DNA of 64,000 bases from Oehlia diaphana (lineage: Eukaryota; Glomeromycota; Glomeromycetes; Glomerales; Glomeraceae). Numbering within the stretch: the first letter of the stretch is position 1; each line of letters starts with the position of its first letter. Under the pieces are notes generated by a model that saw only the letters and a program-made list of their open reading frames with translations, was not told where the DNA came from and did not search any database. Shown one piece after another: positions 24,871 to 36,741 of this stretch. Location: NCBI GenBank assembly GCA_003833135.1, contig QZLH01000089.1:8052-72051 (forward strand), written 5' to 3'. A program made the position numbers and the translations under genes.

Positions 24871-25913
24871 CACCCGAATAGAAAATCAAGTGGAACAAGA
24901 AACTGAGGTCTTAAAGTGAGTGTGTTATTTGTATCTGTTCATGTTCTGGTTGTCTTCAATTATAGGCATGGGTGGTATCTCTGAGGTCAATACACAAACA
25001 TGATAGTATCCGGTGAGGCCTACAGCGTTTAGTGAGGAGAAATAGGGTTTACCATTATTTTCGAAATGCCTTTTAACATTAATTTCGCCGAACACCCCTA
25101 TGCTGAGGATATTATCTCCACGTGCTTTAATCCTAATAATTGTTGGCTTCTGGTTGTGTTTATGCCTGGTTGTCTTCGATTATAGGATACACGGGTAGAA
25201 CTTTGAGGTCAATACACAAACATGATAATGTCTGGTGAGGCCTACAGCATTAAATAGGGTTTTTATCATTATTTTCGAACGTTTTTTACCATTAATTTCG
25301 CCAAACACCCCTATGTTGAGGATATTATCCTTTAATCCTTAATTGTTGGCTTCTGGTCATTAGATGATAATGCTTGATACTTGCTTAACCGAGTGTACAT
25401 AGGTTAACAATTTTCTCTTTTTTTCACCCGAATAGAAAATCAAGTGGAACAAGAAACTGAGGCCTTAAATTCACAAGTGAGTGTGTTATTATCTGTTCAT
25501 GTTCTGGTTGTCTTCAATTATAGGCATGGGTAGTATCTCTGAGGTCAATACACAAACATGATAGTATCCGGTGAGGCCTACAGCGTTTAGTGAGGAGAAA
25601 TAGGGTTTACCATTATTTTCGAAACGCCTTTTACCATTAATTTCGCCGAACACCCCTATGCTGAGGATATTATCTCCACGTGCTTTAATCCTAATAATTG
25701 TTGGCTTCTGGTCGTGTTTATGCCTGGTTGTCTTTGATTATAGGATACACGGGTAGTACTTTGAGGTCAATACACAAACATGATAATGTTTGGTGAGGCT
25801 TACAGCATTATATGCTGAGGATATTATCCTTTAATCCTTAATTGTTGGCTTCTGGTCGTTAGATGATAATGCTTGATACTTGCTTAACCGAGTGTACATA
25901 GGTTAACAATTTT
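24871..25913 (-). repeat. 2x2 tandem array of an unrecognised coding module
   Basis: Two large copies (24871-25424 and 25425-25913, period 554 bp) each contain two related sub-units of about 200-230 bp starting near 24960, 25175, 25510 and 25735. On the minus strand, sub-units 1 and 3 are open for about 80 codons and encode the same protein phrase: an RIKARGDNILSIGVFGEIN block, then an NAVGLTGYYHVCVLTSEI block, ending around PIIEDNQNMNR before a stop. Sub-units 2 and 4 keep parts of it but are shifted or deleted. There is no ATG at the head of the open modules. The module is not one I recognise. Each large copy begins, on plus, with a short stretch (FTRIENQVEQETE-like) also found near 49850. 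Confidence 0.6.
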
Positions 25914-26214
25914 TTTTTTTCAGTTTTATAGGTCAATTATGAAATAAATACAAAGACTACTGAAGCAAAAATTTTAAATTCCGGACAATATCTAGAACCT
26001 TCTCATTAGTTTATAGACACGTGCTAGTAAGTATTTGCACGTTTTATTTTCTTAAAGGTTATTCATAATAGTACAATTCCATTGACTTTGCAATCTCTGC
26101 TTTTATTTACCTAAATTTTTTGATAAGACTTTGTTTAGAATCATTCGTATTAAAATATATTTATAAAAATTTTTGTATCGTTGTATAAATTTTTTTCTAT
26201 ATAATTAAAAAAAT

Positions 26215-26935
26215 GGTGTGTCCGCTTGATCGGCAAGTCATGTACATCTAGTTCAATTCCGGTTAATGAAATTTTCAAATATTTATTTTTTTTTTAACCA
26301 AATGGTTTTCTTTTTTTTCAAATTTCCCCTTTTCTCTTTCGAAACACCTTTTTCTTTTCATTTTTTTTTTTTTTCTTTTTCTTTCTTTTTCTTTGAAAAT
26401 TTTTTTTTCCCTTTTCCTTTTCCGGTTTGGATCGGTGATCATTTCGATGTTTAGGCTCCACGGCAATTTCCTTTTTTCCCAATTCTTATTATTAATAATA
26501 ATATTATTATTTTATAACAAATTCAATAATAGACTAACATACTGTACATACTTATTTATTTTTGGTAAACAATGGATCGTTATAATTATTTTTCTGGGGA
26601 ATTTTTTTTTTCATGACAATAGATCATTATAATTATTTTTCTAATTAGATAGTGAGATATATTTTTTTCTAGAGGATGTAATCTTTTTAATGCTACAATG
26701 GAATTTTTTAAGATAAAAAAAAATGATTTTTTTTTTGTCACAATGTAACAATAAACTACTTATACAAAATCGTTTTGTAATGAATTTGTAAATTTCACAG
26801 TACTGCAAAATTTGTTTCGTGTGATAAATAAAATTCTCATTTAATAATAATATTTCATACACTTTATAACACTTGCATATAATACATTGTTATTTGTATA
26901 ATCATACAAATTGTGTAATTTATTATTTGAGGTCG
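26215..26935 (+). repeat. Dispersed repeat copy 2
   Basis: Direct-orientation homologue of 640-1800 with a shortened pyrimidine tract. The poly-T/poly-A open frames inside it (26266-26466 on both strands) are products of the T/C tract and not genes. Confidence 0.6.
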
Positions 26936-27698
26936 GGTCGGCGGGATGAGTAGAGTATGGACATAAGGTGATGAATAGCATCTCGGCCCACTCTGAATCA
27001 CGTGTTTGGCCCGTCGTGTTATTTATCACTTAAGTAAACTGTCACATAGGGCCTAATGTCAGGGGGAGTATTTATGAACGATTCAGATTATCTCACCAAA
27101 GATGATATGCGAATTTGCGTAAGATTTTCTACAATGCAGGACATACATATGAAAAGGCGTGCTAAACATTAAAAATAAAACAAGAGATAATGAAAGGGCA
27201 GCATCACTGAACAAAGGAATAACTACGAAATGAAATAGTCTTTATTAGAAGAATTTGTAAAGTTCTTTAAATAGGTGTAACTAATAAATTCATAGGTTCA
27301 TATCGATAATTATCAACAATTTAAGCCTTAATATATAGTTGTACGCCACTAAATCTTATAATATTCTTTTTTTTAGATCTATCTTTTCTCTGTCTAGGTC
27401 TTCTCTTTATTAGGTCTTCTTAGGACCTTTCTTTATTACGTCTTCCTTTAAATATTGTAATAAATTGTCATAATACGAAAAAATATTGACAGGTAGCCAG
27501 ATACAATCATTCTGAAAATCCTATTTCAAAATTGAAAAATATCATGATAATAAAACTCAGATGAAATTTTGTTTATAATCAAAAAACCGTAAACGTTATC
27601 TGTTATAGTTTTTATTTATTAAGATATGATGCAAATTTATATACAGTATGTTTTATGACAAAAGTATACGTTAAATAATTATGTTTTAATATCTATTA

Positions 27699-30600
27699 CT
27701 ATTTCTGATTCATTTCTTTTTGACGTTTTTCTCTCCCATCAATAATCCATTCAATAACACCATTATCATCTTTCCTCCGCCTTTTTCTTTTATCATTGTC
27801 GCCAACGGGAACTTTTTCTTGTACATGTTCTTTCACCATATGAAGGAATTCTAATCCTTCACTTATTTTTTTATTTGCAAATATTTCTATGTCATCAGGA
27901 TCAAGCATTTCATCGGTCGTAATGACTATTAATTTAGATTTTGCTCTACTTAATGCTACATTCCATCTATTCATTTTAAATAAAAATTTTGATTCCTTAG
28001 ATGTTTTATTTATATTAAAAAATCCAAAACATGCTATCACGATATCTGCTTCTTGTCCTTGTATTTTATCTACTGTATTGATTTGTAAATTTTCATTCTT
28101 TATATAATGTTCTAGTCGTGATTTAATTTCAAGTCGTTGTCGACGAAATGGTGTTACTATAAGTAATTTTTGTTTTTCTTCTACTTTTGATAGTTTAAAA
28201 TAAGATAACGTAATTTGTTTTACAACTTCGGCTTCAGTCTTAGTTTGATCTGACAATATAGTATCAGAATTGACCAATTCACTGTTTTTAATTATCACTA
28301 AAGTAATCGCTGAATCTGGAGACAAAATTTTTCGAATTAGAGGCTTCACTTGTGATAATTTATTATCGTTTAAAGCAAGTTTTAGATTTGGATTTTTGGA
28401 TATATAATTTTTGCCATAAATCTTTTGAAAAAATTTATTTAATTCTTCATTCTGTAATATAGAAGTTAAAAGAAAAAAAAAAATAAGCTCGTTAACTTCA
28501 GTTAAATAAGATTAATTATTATGAAGGAAAATAAAGAACGTACCATTCTCCAATTTTCTTTAAGTTGCGTGGTAAGAGGTCCAAAATCATATTTCTGTTC
28601 TTTTAAGTCTTCTTCGTGCATAATAGAACCGTCTTTTCTGCGCATTAAGCATTGTTGTATTGATCCAAATATAAGAGGATGATCATATGGAAATTTAGGA
28701 TAAGAATTTTTAACAATTGGTCCTAATTGCTAATGATAAAAAAAAAAATTCTTAATAAATAATTTTATAGTATTTTAAAAATTGTCAACTTCGTTTATCA
28801 TACCATATGATCACCAGCAACAATTAGTTTTCCGGTTCTTGGATTTAAACATTCAATTGCAAGTATGGCATCCGAGAACAATAACTATTAAGAAATAAAA
28901 ATTACACATCTTAACGATTTAATAAAGATGTTAATTATAAATTTTAATTTTTTATTTTTTTACTTACTTGGGAACCCTCATCTATCATCATAATATCGCA
29001 TTTAACAGTTTTTCTTAATTTATACCAATCCCAAACAGTACCACCAATTACAACAGGACCTTTATATCTTGCAATCTTTTTAGACAAATCTTCTCCTTCA
29101 CATACTTTTATATCGTCTCCTTTCATATTTCCGATCATACTAAAAATAGTGAATCTATTATAATATTTTCTCGTGCAGGAAATCCTTTCCAATAAATTTG
29201 CAATAGCTTCCTTAGTGAAAGCTGTTACTCCGATCACATATTTCCTATTAGTATCTGTTAACTTTGGTAACATACTTAAGTACCATGTAATAAATAATGC
29301 AAGAAATTGTGTTTTGCCAGAACCCTGTTAAATAGAAAAAAATATTATTTATAAAACTTCGCTAAATTATATATTAAACATAGTAGGTATGAATTATACT
29401 TACAGGTGGTCCCCAAACGATTTGAAGTCTTTTTTTTAATAAATCCTCTGATATTTCTTTTTGTGATGGAGACATACAAAAAGCTTCTAGAGCCGAAGTT
29501 GAAGTTTTACTTTTGATTTTTTCAAACTGTCGTTCTTCGATTAAAGAACCAGAACCCCATGCATTGGGATCTTTCAGAAGTTCCTAAATAAATATTAAAT
29601 TAAGACGCAAAGATTCAAATTTATTAGTAAAAAAAAAAAATTTTTTTATTTTAGGACAAAAGATGAAACAAAGATTTGAAGAAAATCTTTACAAATTACT
29701 TAGTAAAGAAAAACACTAACCATAGACACTGACTTGATATCATCATTTCGTTCATCTATTTCAGCAAAGGTCGTTAATACTTTATTAAGATTATAATCAA
29801 AATAACGTTCGTAAAGGCGACAATTTGTAATTTTTGTCAAATCTATTTTAAAGGTTCCTTTCAAATAAATTGTCCTATCCTCAACTTTATCTAAACATAC
29901 AATAGCCAAAGAAGGTATGGAAGGGATTTTATTGCGATATTCCATATCTGAAAATTTAATTGCATTCAGAAGACCCTTTTCGTCATTATTATTATTATAA
30001 ATAAAGAAAATTATTAAAATCCCTGAATTTCGTGATAATTTAAATAGGAATAGAATACGCATAAATTATTTACATACCTTCGGACTATCTTCAACCAGAA
30101 TAAATGTTTTAAATGAACTAGGTTCTAATAGACTAGCATCTTTATCGTAATTTATAATAGTGAATTTCACTATCCATTCATTATATTCATCATTTACTTT
30201 CGTAATAAAACGTTCTTTTCGTAATTGAACTCCGCGCATTGATTCATCTTGTGTAAAATCTTTTATTCTCTTAGATCTAATTCTACTGCACTCAGTTATA
30301 GCTTCATATTGTTTAAAAAAATATAATTTTCCTAAATAATGATTATTAAATGATTTAATTTCTGTAAAAGTAAAAATTGGTGGTGTAAATATCAATATAG
30401 AAGCAATATCATTATTTGTCGATTCTTTGAGAAGCTTGTAATAAGCTTTTATTACGGCATTCACAAATTCAATTCTTAACAAATGGACTTTTTGAATTTC
30501 TTGTTGCGTAGAACTTTGTTCAGAAACCCATGAAGTATAAATATTTTCTAAATCAATATTCATAATGTGTTGCTCTAATGAATTTAATAATTCTTGATCA

Positions 30601-32488
30601 TTTGATAGCATTGGCTTTACCAACTGCTGCCAAATATCAATGAAACAGTAAAATCCTGGAACATAAATTGCAATATTTTCTTTTATCGCGTGTTCTAAAA
30701 TAATCAATCTTGGAAATTCTCGCCATTCATTCCGACTATCAGGAATTTCCATAATATTATCATCTTTACTTCCAGATGCTGTTATTAATGACGAATCTTC
30801 AAATAAATTAAACAAACATCTTGTAGCTGCATGTTGTAATGTACATGAAACGGTATTATCATTCGTGGTAATAATCTCCAACAAAGCATCTTGAATAGTT
30901 GTTTTTTCTCGTTCAGAGTAAACAAAGATACAAGCACGAGATTTAACTTGTGATAAATATTCAAAACACTTCGTTAGCATAGTTACAAACCTATCCATCA
31001 AAGGGATAAATTTTTCTTGAGATTCCTTCGAAAATGATTCAGCGCGTCTATATTTCTGCAAAATTTTTCCTTTACCAGTAAAAAGACATATTCCCCATCC
31101 GAAAGGATGTGATAAGAAAGGATCTAAAGACATTGTTATTAACAAATTATGATCCGTTTTTTTGGGAAAATTTGCAACTGGTAATCCTATGAACTTTTTG
31201 TGACGTTGACATTAATAAATCGTTAGTATACACTATTATATAATATATGCCGATCGAAAAAAAAATGCGTAAAATACCTGTGCTCGTTTGTCTTTTTTGG
31301 CTTTCAAATACGGTGAACTATTTGAATTCTTATCATATTTGATAATTTGTTTAATCAATAATTTGTCACTTTTTTTAACATCATTATCTTTGTTAACAAC
31401 AATCTTTGCTAAGTCTTCGATATCAACTACATCTTTTCGTGATGACACAAAAGTTCTCAAAGACTCAGCATTATCAAGTGATAAATGAGGAATCATGGAA
31501 ATAGAGCCTTTAGCATCTTTTCTACAGGTATGTACAAAATCACAAGTTCTACATCTTGTATTATAGTACCAAAAAGGTTCTTTTGTTCTTATAATTTTTG
31601 GTAAATCTTTACGAAAGAATTTATCTATCCTTTGAAGCAACAAACCGATATTAAAAGTTTGTAAAGGCAAATGAGGTAAACGAATTCCGATTGTATGCGA
31701 AATCGATAGTGCTGGAAAATCTTGAATTATAAATTTAAGAAGATAAACATAAGAAGCTGCTTGGAACTAAAAAAAAAAAGAGAAGAAAAATATTAGAGTT
31801 CATTCACCACAAGCTATATTTTAAATAAAAATTTTTATATTATATTTTTCTATACCTGATGTGAGACTCGAGTACTTTTTGAAGATTTTACATCCCAAAC
31901 CATCAATTTTGTCTCACCATCTTCTTCTATAACTTCAATAAAGTCTGGTATAAAACTTTTTAATTTAATGATATCTTTTATATTCACATAATTATAAAAA
32001 TTTTCAGGTATATCGAATTTCATTTGATAAAAAGTTTGACCAACTTGAACATTTCTTAATAAATCTTTGTATGATTCATATTGACAATCTACTACATTAT
32101 TTAATTTATTTTTAATTTCTAATTCAAATTCATTTCCACGTTTTTTTGACGCTTCAGTTAAATTATCTGTTTTATACTTCTTGTTTTCATTTTCGTTCGT
32201 TGATTTTGGTTTTTTGGAAACAATTTTTTGTAATAATTTTTCACAATTGAATTGGTAATATTTCGATAAATCGGATATCGAAATGGAAGGTACACCCTTT
32301 TATCAAGTAATAATAGGTTTCGGAGATTAAAATAAAAGAAGAAATAAAATAAGATAAAATGTTAATAAGCATTTTCTAATAATAGTAATTATTAGAAATT
32401 GATTTTGCGTGTATCGGAAAAAGAGAAAAAAAGAACAATTCTATATATTAAGAGTTATGACACGTTTGTTTTTATTTACCTGAGACAT
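27699..32488 (-). CDS. Fe-S RecB-like nuclease / RNase H-like / SF1 helicase fusion (10 exons)
   Basis: Exons (minus): 32480-32488, 31856-32296, 31278-31766, 30078-31193, 29721-29975, 29404-29583, 28968-29324, 28804-28884, 28544-28729, 27699-28451. All nine introns have GT-AG ends and phase 0; the product is 1288 residues. The nuclease half has C21, RGNEFE (56-61), PDF (D121), W-D-x-K (D138, K140), a Q-x3-Y motif (152-156), then C-x2-C-x5-C (222, 225, 231): the PD-(D/E)xK core plus four-cysteine Fe-S site of Cas4/Dna2/TM0106-type enzymes. An RNase H-like segment follows (about 314-560). The helicase has PSQKE, Walker A GPP-GSGKT (split by an intron at 830/831), DEGSQ (945-949), GDHMQLGP, IQGQEAD and NRWNVALSRAK. 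It probably processes DNA ends or flaps in the nucleus (inference). The C-tail is basic. The last intact copy here; a decayed paralogue lies at 51.5-56.9 kb. Confidence 0.93.
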
Positions 32489-33625
32489 TTTTATAATTTT
32501 TCAAGGTGAATTGAGATAAGATGAAGAAAAAATATTTAGGGAAAAAAAATACGTACAGTATATATGTAAAATCAATTTGGTAAATCAAACTCGACCATAT
32601 CCCAAGGAGCGACTATAAACCAAACCAAATTCGGTTAGGCATTCGAAAGACCAGGTTTGAGGTATGGACCATATGGTAGAGTTCCGGATATTCAATAATT
32701 AATTATGTCATACAAATTTATCACGGAATTTACGGAATATACGAAATAAAATGATTGGAAATAATAGGCTGACAATTTAATCGGAATTTACTAACTCCGA
32801 TAAAATTGATTTTTACATATTTACACACCGGAGCATTTTTCCGCGTAGCCAATTAATCTTTATTTGGGCATACAAGGAACATAAGATTTCGTTTATAGGG
32901 TTCCATGTAATTTTAAACAACTTACACAAATTTAAAATTCAGTGCATCATCTAATCTTATTCAAGTTAAAATGCTTAGTTACACTAATGATCATTACCAT
33001 TTAAATTATTCGAGGAAATTTGCTTTTGAGGAATTTCTATAAAAAAATGAAACATTCATCTCCTGATCATCATAGTTTGTGTACCCATAGGTTTCAAAGA
33101 AACTCCTTTATTAAAAATAAAACGTTCTAATTGTTCTTTTGAACCTTACATAATATACACACTAAACGTAATGTTTTGTTTCAATCGAGTGATCTACTAA
33201 TATTATAATATCTTAATTGTAGTAAATTCCAGAAAATTATCAATTTGGTGTAATTATCCCAAAAATAGTACATTATGCAGATTTTTTTATTTGAATGATT
33301 ATACCATGTATATAAAATAGTAAAAAAAATTTTGCTACCATAAATCCGCAATAATTTGAATTAAAAATTCATTCTATAGATATACTGTAGTAGGTTCCGT
33401 TAATTAATACTGTACTTGCGTTCTCGCAAATCCATTTTTTTGATAAATTCACAAACCTTAATCTAATCCTGCATAAATCTTTTATCATACTAATTTAGTT
33501 TAAATGCGCCAGATGATGAACGCCATTCTCATAATGTTTTAAGGGACTAGCTAGAATTAATTATCTGAAACGGCTGAAGTTCTATTATTTACTTTTTAAA
33601 GGAATTTGCAACTATACAATTCATA
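32489..33625. other. Upstream region of the nuclease-helicase, nothing else recognised
   Basis: The first 100 bp upstream of the ATG (minus sense) is T-rich with TCTTCATCTTATCTC pyrimidine stretches, typical of a leader. Beyond this no frame or repeat was assigned. Confidence 0.4.
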
Positions 33626-34077
33626 CAGTCGCGTCGGAAAGTAACGCCCGATTTGAAATTGAAGAACAAAAGAAAAAAAAATGTTATATATAAATTTTTT
33701 ATCAATATACAAACTAGCGAAAAAAATATAACTTGCTTGCTTCTTATATTATATTAAATTTTAATAACGCCGAAGCAGAAGCAGCCTTCTCAAAAGCGGA
33801 AGTTTCAAGTTCGCCTACAGCTCTTAGGAGGGCATCACATTTCTGGGTAATTTATTGAATATCCCTTCTTTTATTATATATGTTAATATTCTTCCCTTAT
33901 TTTGGAAATTTGTTTCAGTACATAACTAAATTATTGTATGAAATCTTAAAAGAACAATTAAGAATAAAAGTTTCCATAAACATACACAAAAAAAAACATA
34001 CACAAAAAAAATGAAAGAATAGAAATAAATGAGGCATTGTAACATAAGCAATCGGACATTGCTTTCCGACGCGACCG
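33626..34077. mobile_element. 452-bp Tc1/mariner-like MITE
   Basis: It is flanked by TA on both sides. The TIRs start CAGTCGCGTCGGAAAG on the left and CGGTCGCGTCGGAAAG on the right (reverse complement), extending to CCGATT with about five mismatches in 28 bp. The CAGT-type start and TA target fit Tc1/mariner. The interior has no transposase; a short GC-richer segment at about 33768-33850 is open on plus (Ala/Ser/Glu-rich), followed by a GTAATTT donor-like word. Confidence 0.75.
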
Positions 34078-36741
34078 TACATATTCTAATTTTATGCTTA
34101 AAGTTTAATTTAGTGAGAGTGGAAATTAGTAGCTAAAATTAACTTAGTTGAGTTATTAAGCTTAATTTTTTAGACTTAAATTTATTTTGTTGGTTTTGCC
34201 AGAACCAATGATGCATAAACATTTTTTTAAACCAATATCCGTAATATCGTTTAAACGATTTAAATTTAACAATTTATTTCTACATTTTTCTATGTATTAA
34301 AATTAATGTCGTGAATTGTTAACGACTATAGAAAGACGCAACAAGAAGAAATGGAACGGATTCATTACGAAAAATCCAATCACCATCAATGATTTAACCA
34401 TTGCACGAAAGGAAGGAACCAAAGTACGAGGAACTGAGAGAGATTTTTAAGAAATGTGGAGAAGATATGAGTGGACGCAATAGAGAAAGATGTGGACGAC
34501 GCGATGTAAAGACTTGAGGAGTTTATGGATTTCAAACCTTTTCAAAACAAGAGTCATTGAAGCGGCGGAATCACATAATGTGACAAAGATATACGACGCT
34601 GAATAGTGAATTCACAAAACGTATTAAGGAAGAGAACATAACGAGAAAAGAGTGACTAGGAGTCCTAAGAGTGGGAATTTATAAAAAGGTGGCGATTTAT
34701 TTTTTTATTTTATTTTTATTTTTATTTATGAAAGGCAGATACATTAGTTAGATACGAAGGTATAATACCCTTTAAAAAAAGACACATACACTATTTATCT
34801 ATACTAAATGCACAAAATCTAACCGGCGGACTCACTCTTCGTTAGAACGAACCGACTAATGGAAAACTAGTCGCCATAGCAGTGAACGAACAAAGGGAAT
34901 TAGAAACTAAAGTAAAAATAGGGGGAATAAGAAGAAAGAAAAAAAGAAAAAGCACTCGTAACCAAATCTGAACTAAAAGAAAAATCTAAAAATTGAAACC
35001 ACGGTAAATTATGTAAAAAGTTTGATGAAGTAAAATATATCCACATGACTTTATTATCACGTGCACGTCGATCGTCATCGTAAGGACATGGCGAGTAGAA
35101 GACAAAATAAATTACTATTACACATAGTTGAAATCACGTGATACACGTTATAAAAGTATTCCAACAAAAATTTAAAGGGTTAATAGATATAGTTTATAGT
35201 TTGGTGTTTTTCTTTTTGTTTTAGTCTTTATTGATGTGATGCTGCTGCGTCAAAATTGTAATTGATTACGTTGTAATTTTTTGCAATACTAATAAAAGGG
35301 GAAATCAAAAAAAAAAATGTATTAAAATTTAATAAAAAAATGCATGTTACTAACCAAAAAAAAAAAAAAAAATTTATGGCGCAGATTACTCTGGTCAATA
35401 TTTGCAAGAGATATATTATGTGTTAAATATTAAAGCTAATCATTTTTAATTAATTTTCTTTTTAGATAGCATAACGAATTTTGAGATATTTATACGAATA
35501 AATTTTTATTTTACACATAGTTAATTATCTGGAACAAATTTCTAACCCATTCATTTTTCTTCCTTACGACATCTCATATTTCTTTTTGGATGATTTTTAC
35601 CCCTCCTCCTTTCCGTTTTGATTGTAATAAATTTTTTAATACGCAGTTTCTTATATCCTATTATTTAAATCAAGCGAAGTTATAGCCCTATTTAAGTATA
35701 ATCTAATGATAGTATTTTTTACTTTTAAGTTAGTATTTATTTTCATAGTAGAGTTAGTATTTATTTATTTATTTATTTTTTTTTAAAAAAAAAAGAAAAA
35801 TATTTTGTATCTAATGTTTAAAATTAGGTTTTTAACTTCGGATGACTTAAATGTACTAAAACAAAAATTATTTATAAATAAGAAATTAAGAAAGCCACAA
35901 ACAAATATTTTCTCAACTCTCGGATTTTAATAATAAACTTTTTTAATATCAATGATAAAATTTTAATTATTATTTTAATATATACAAAAAGTGATAAAAT
36001 CATACCAAAGTTTTTTTTCTAAGGTTCTAAATTCTTACAACTTTATTGCACGTTTATAAAACTTGGAAAACAAAAATAGTTGCTAGCTATATTTAATATA
36101 TATTATAAATCCGGCGAGGTCGACCTCATATGATTTTTATTTTAATTTACGGTGATAATACCATCACGACTCACGATTCATTATTATTTCTATCATCTTT
36201 AAAAGTTCTACTGTTTTATTAGACTTTTTGTTTGATTAGCTTATTTAACGCAAGGAAGGATTAAACGACTATGCATATAATATTTAATAAATTTATAATA
36301 AATAAATTAGAATAGTAATATCTAATTCCTCTCGTATCCTGGAACAGACTTATTTACTCATTATTACTGATCATTAATAGTAACAGGACAAAATAATCGA
36401 GAAACTTATAAAAAGATACTAGAAAATTTCTCGAACGTTTAATAAAATGCATGGTTTACGTATCGAGACACTTTCAAAAATAAAAATGAGAGCTTTTTAA
36501 TGATTAGCAAATCTACTTTTTTTTGATGTCCTTAATTTATTCCAACTACTTAATTTTTTTAATGTAGATTTTAAATTGAAATTGAAATTGAAATTTTTAA
36601 ATTATGAGACAAAAGCATTTTAAATTGAAAAATAATTTAAAAAATTTATCTTCTATTACTGTCACGTGATATCACGATCACACAAAAGTAAGATATGTGA
36701 TACAATAGCGTGTAGTCAGGGGTCGTGTGACAATCTGCGAC
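34078..36741. other. Intergenic with a composition-shifted relic
   Basis: About 34325-34690 is purine-rich and less AT-biased (AAGAAGAAATGGAACGG, GTGGACGACGCGATG) with several stops in every frame; it looks like an old coding or transposon relic I cannot name. From 34690 to 36741 nothing is recognised beyond homopolymer and TTTA/GAAATT runs. Confidence 0.4.

Noticed and set aside
26266..26466. Overlapping open frames on both strands (Phe-rich and Lys/Glu-rich)
   Set aside because: Both arise from the T/C tract of the dispersed repeat.
27699..32488. Canonical Dna2 replication nuclease-helicase
   Set aside because: An RNase H-like segment lies between nuclease and helicase, and the order and motifs look closer to TM0106-type proteins; a phylogeny would be needed to settle this.
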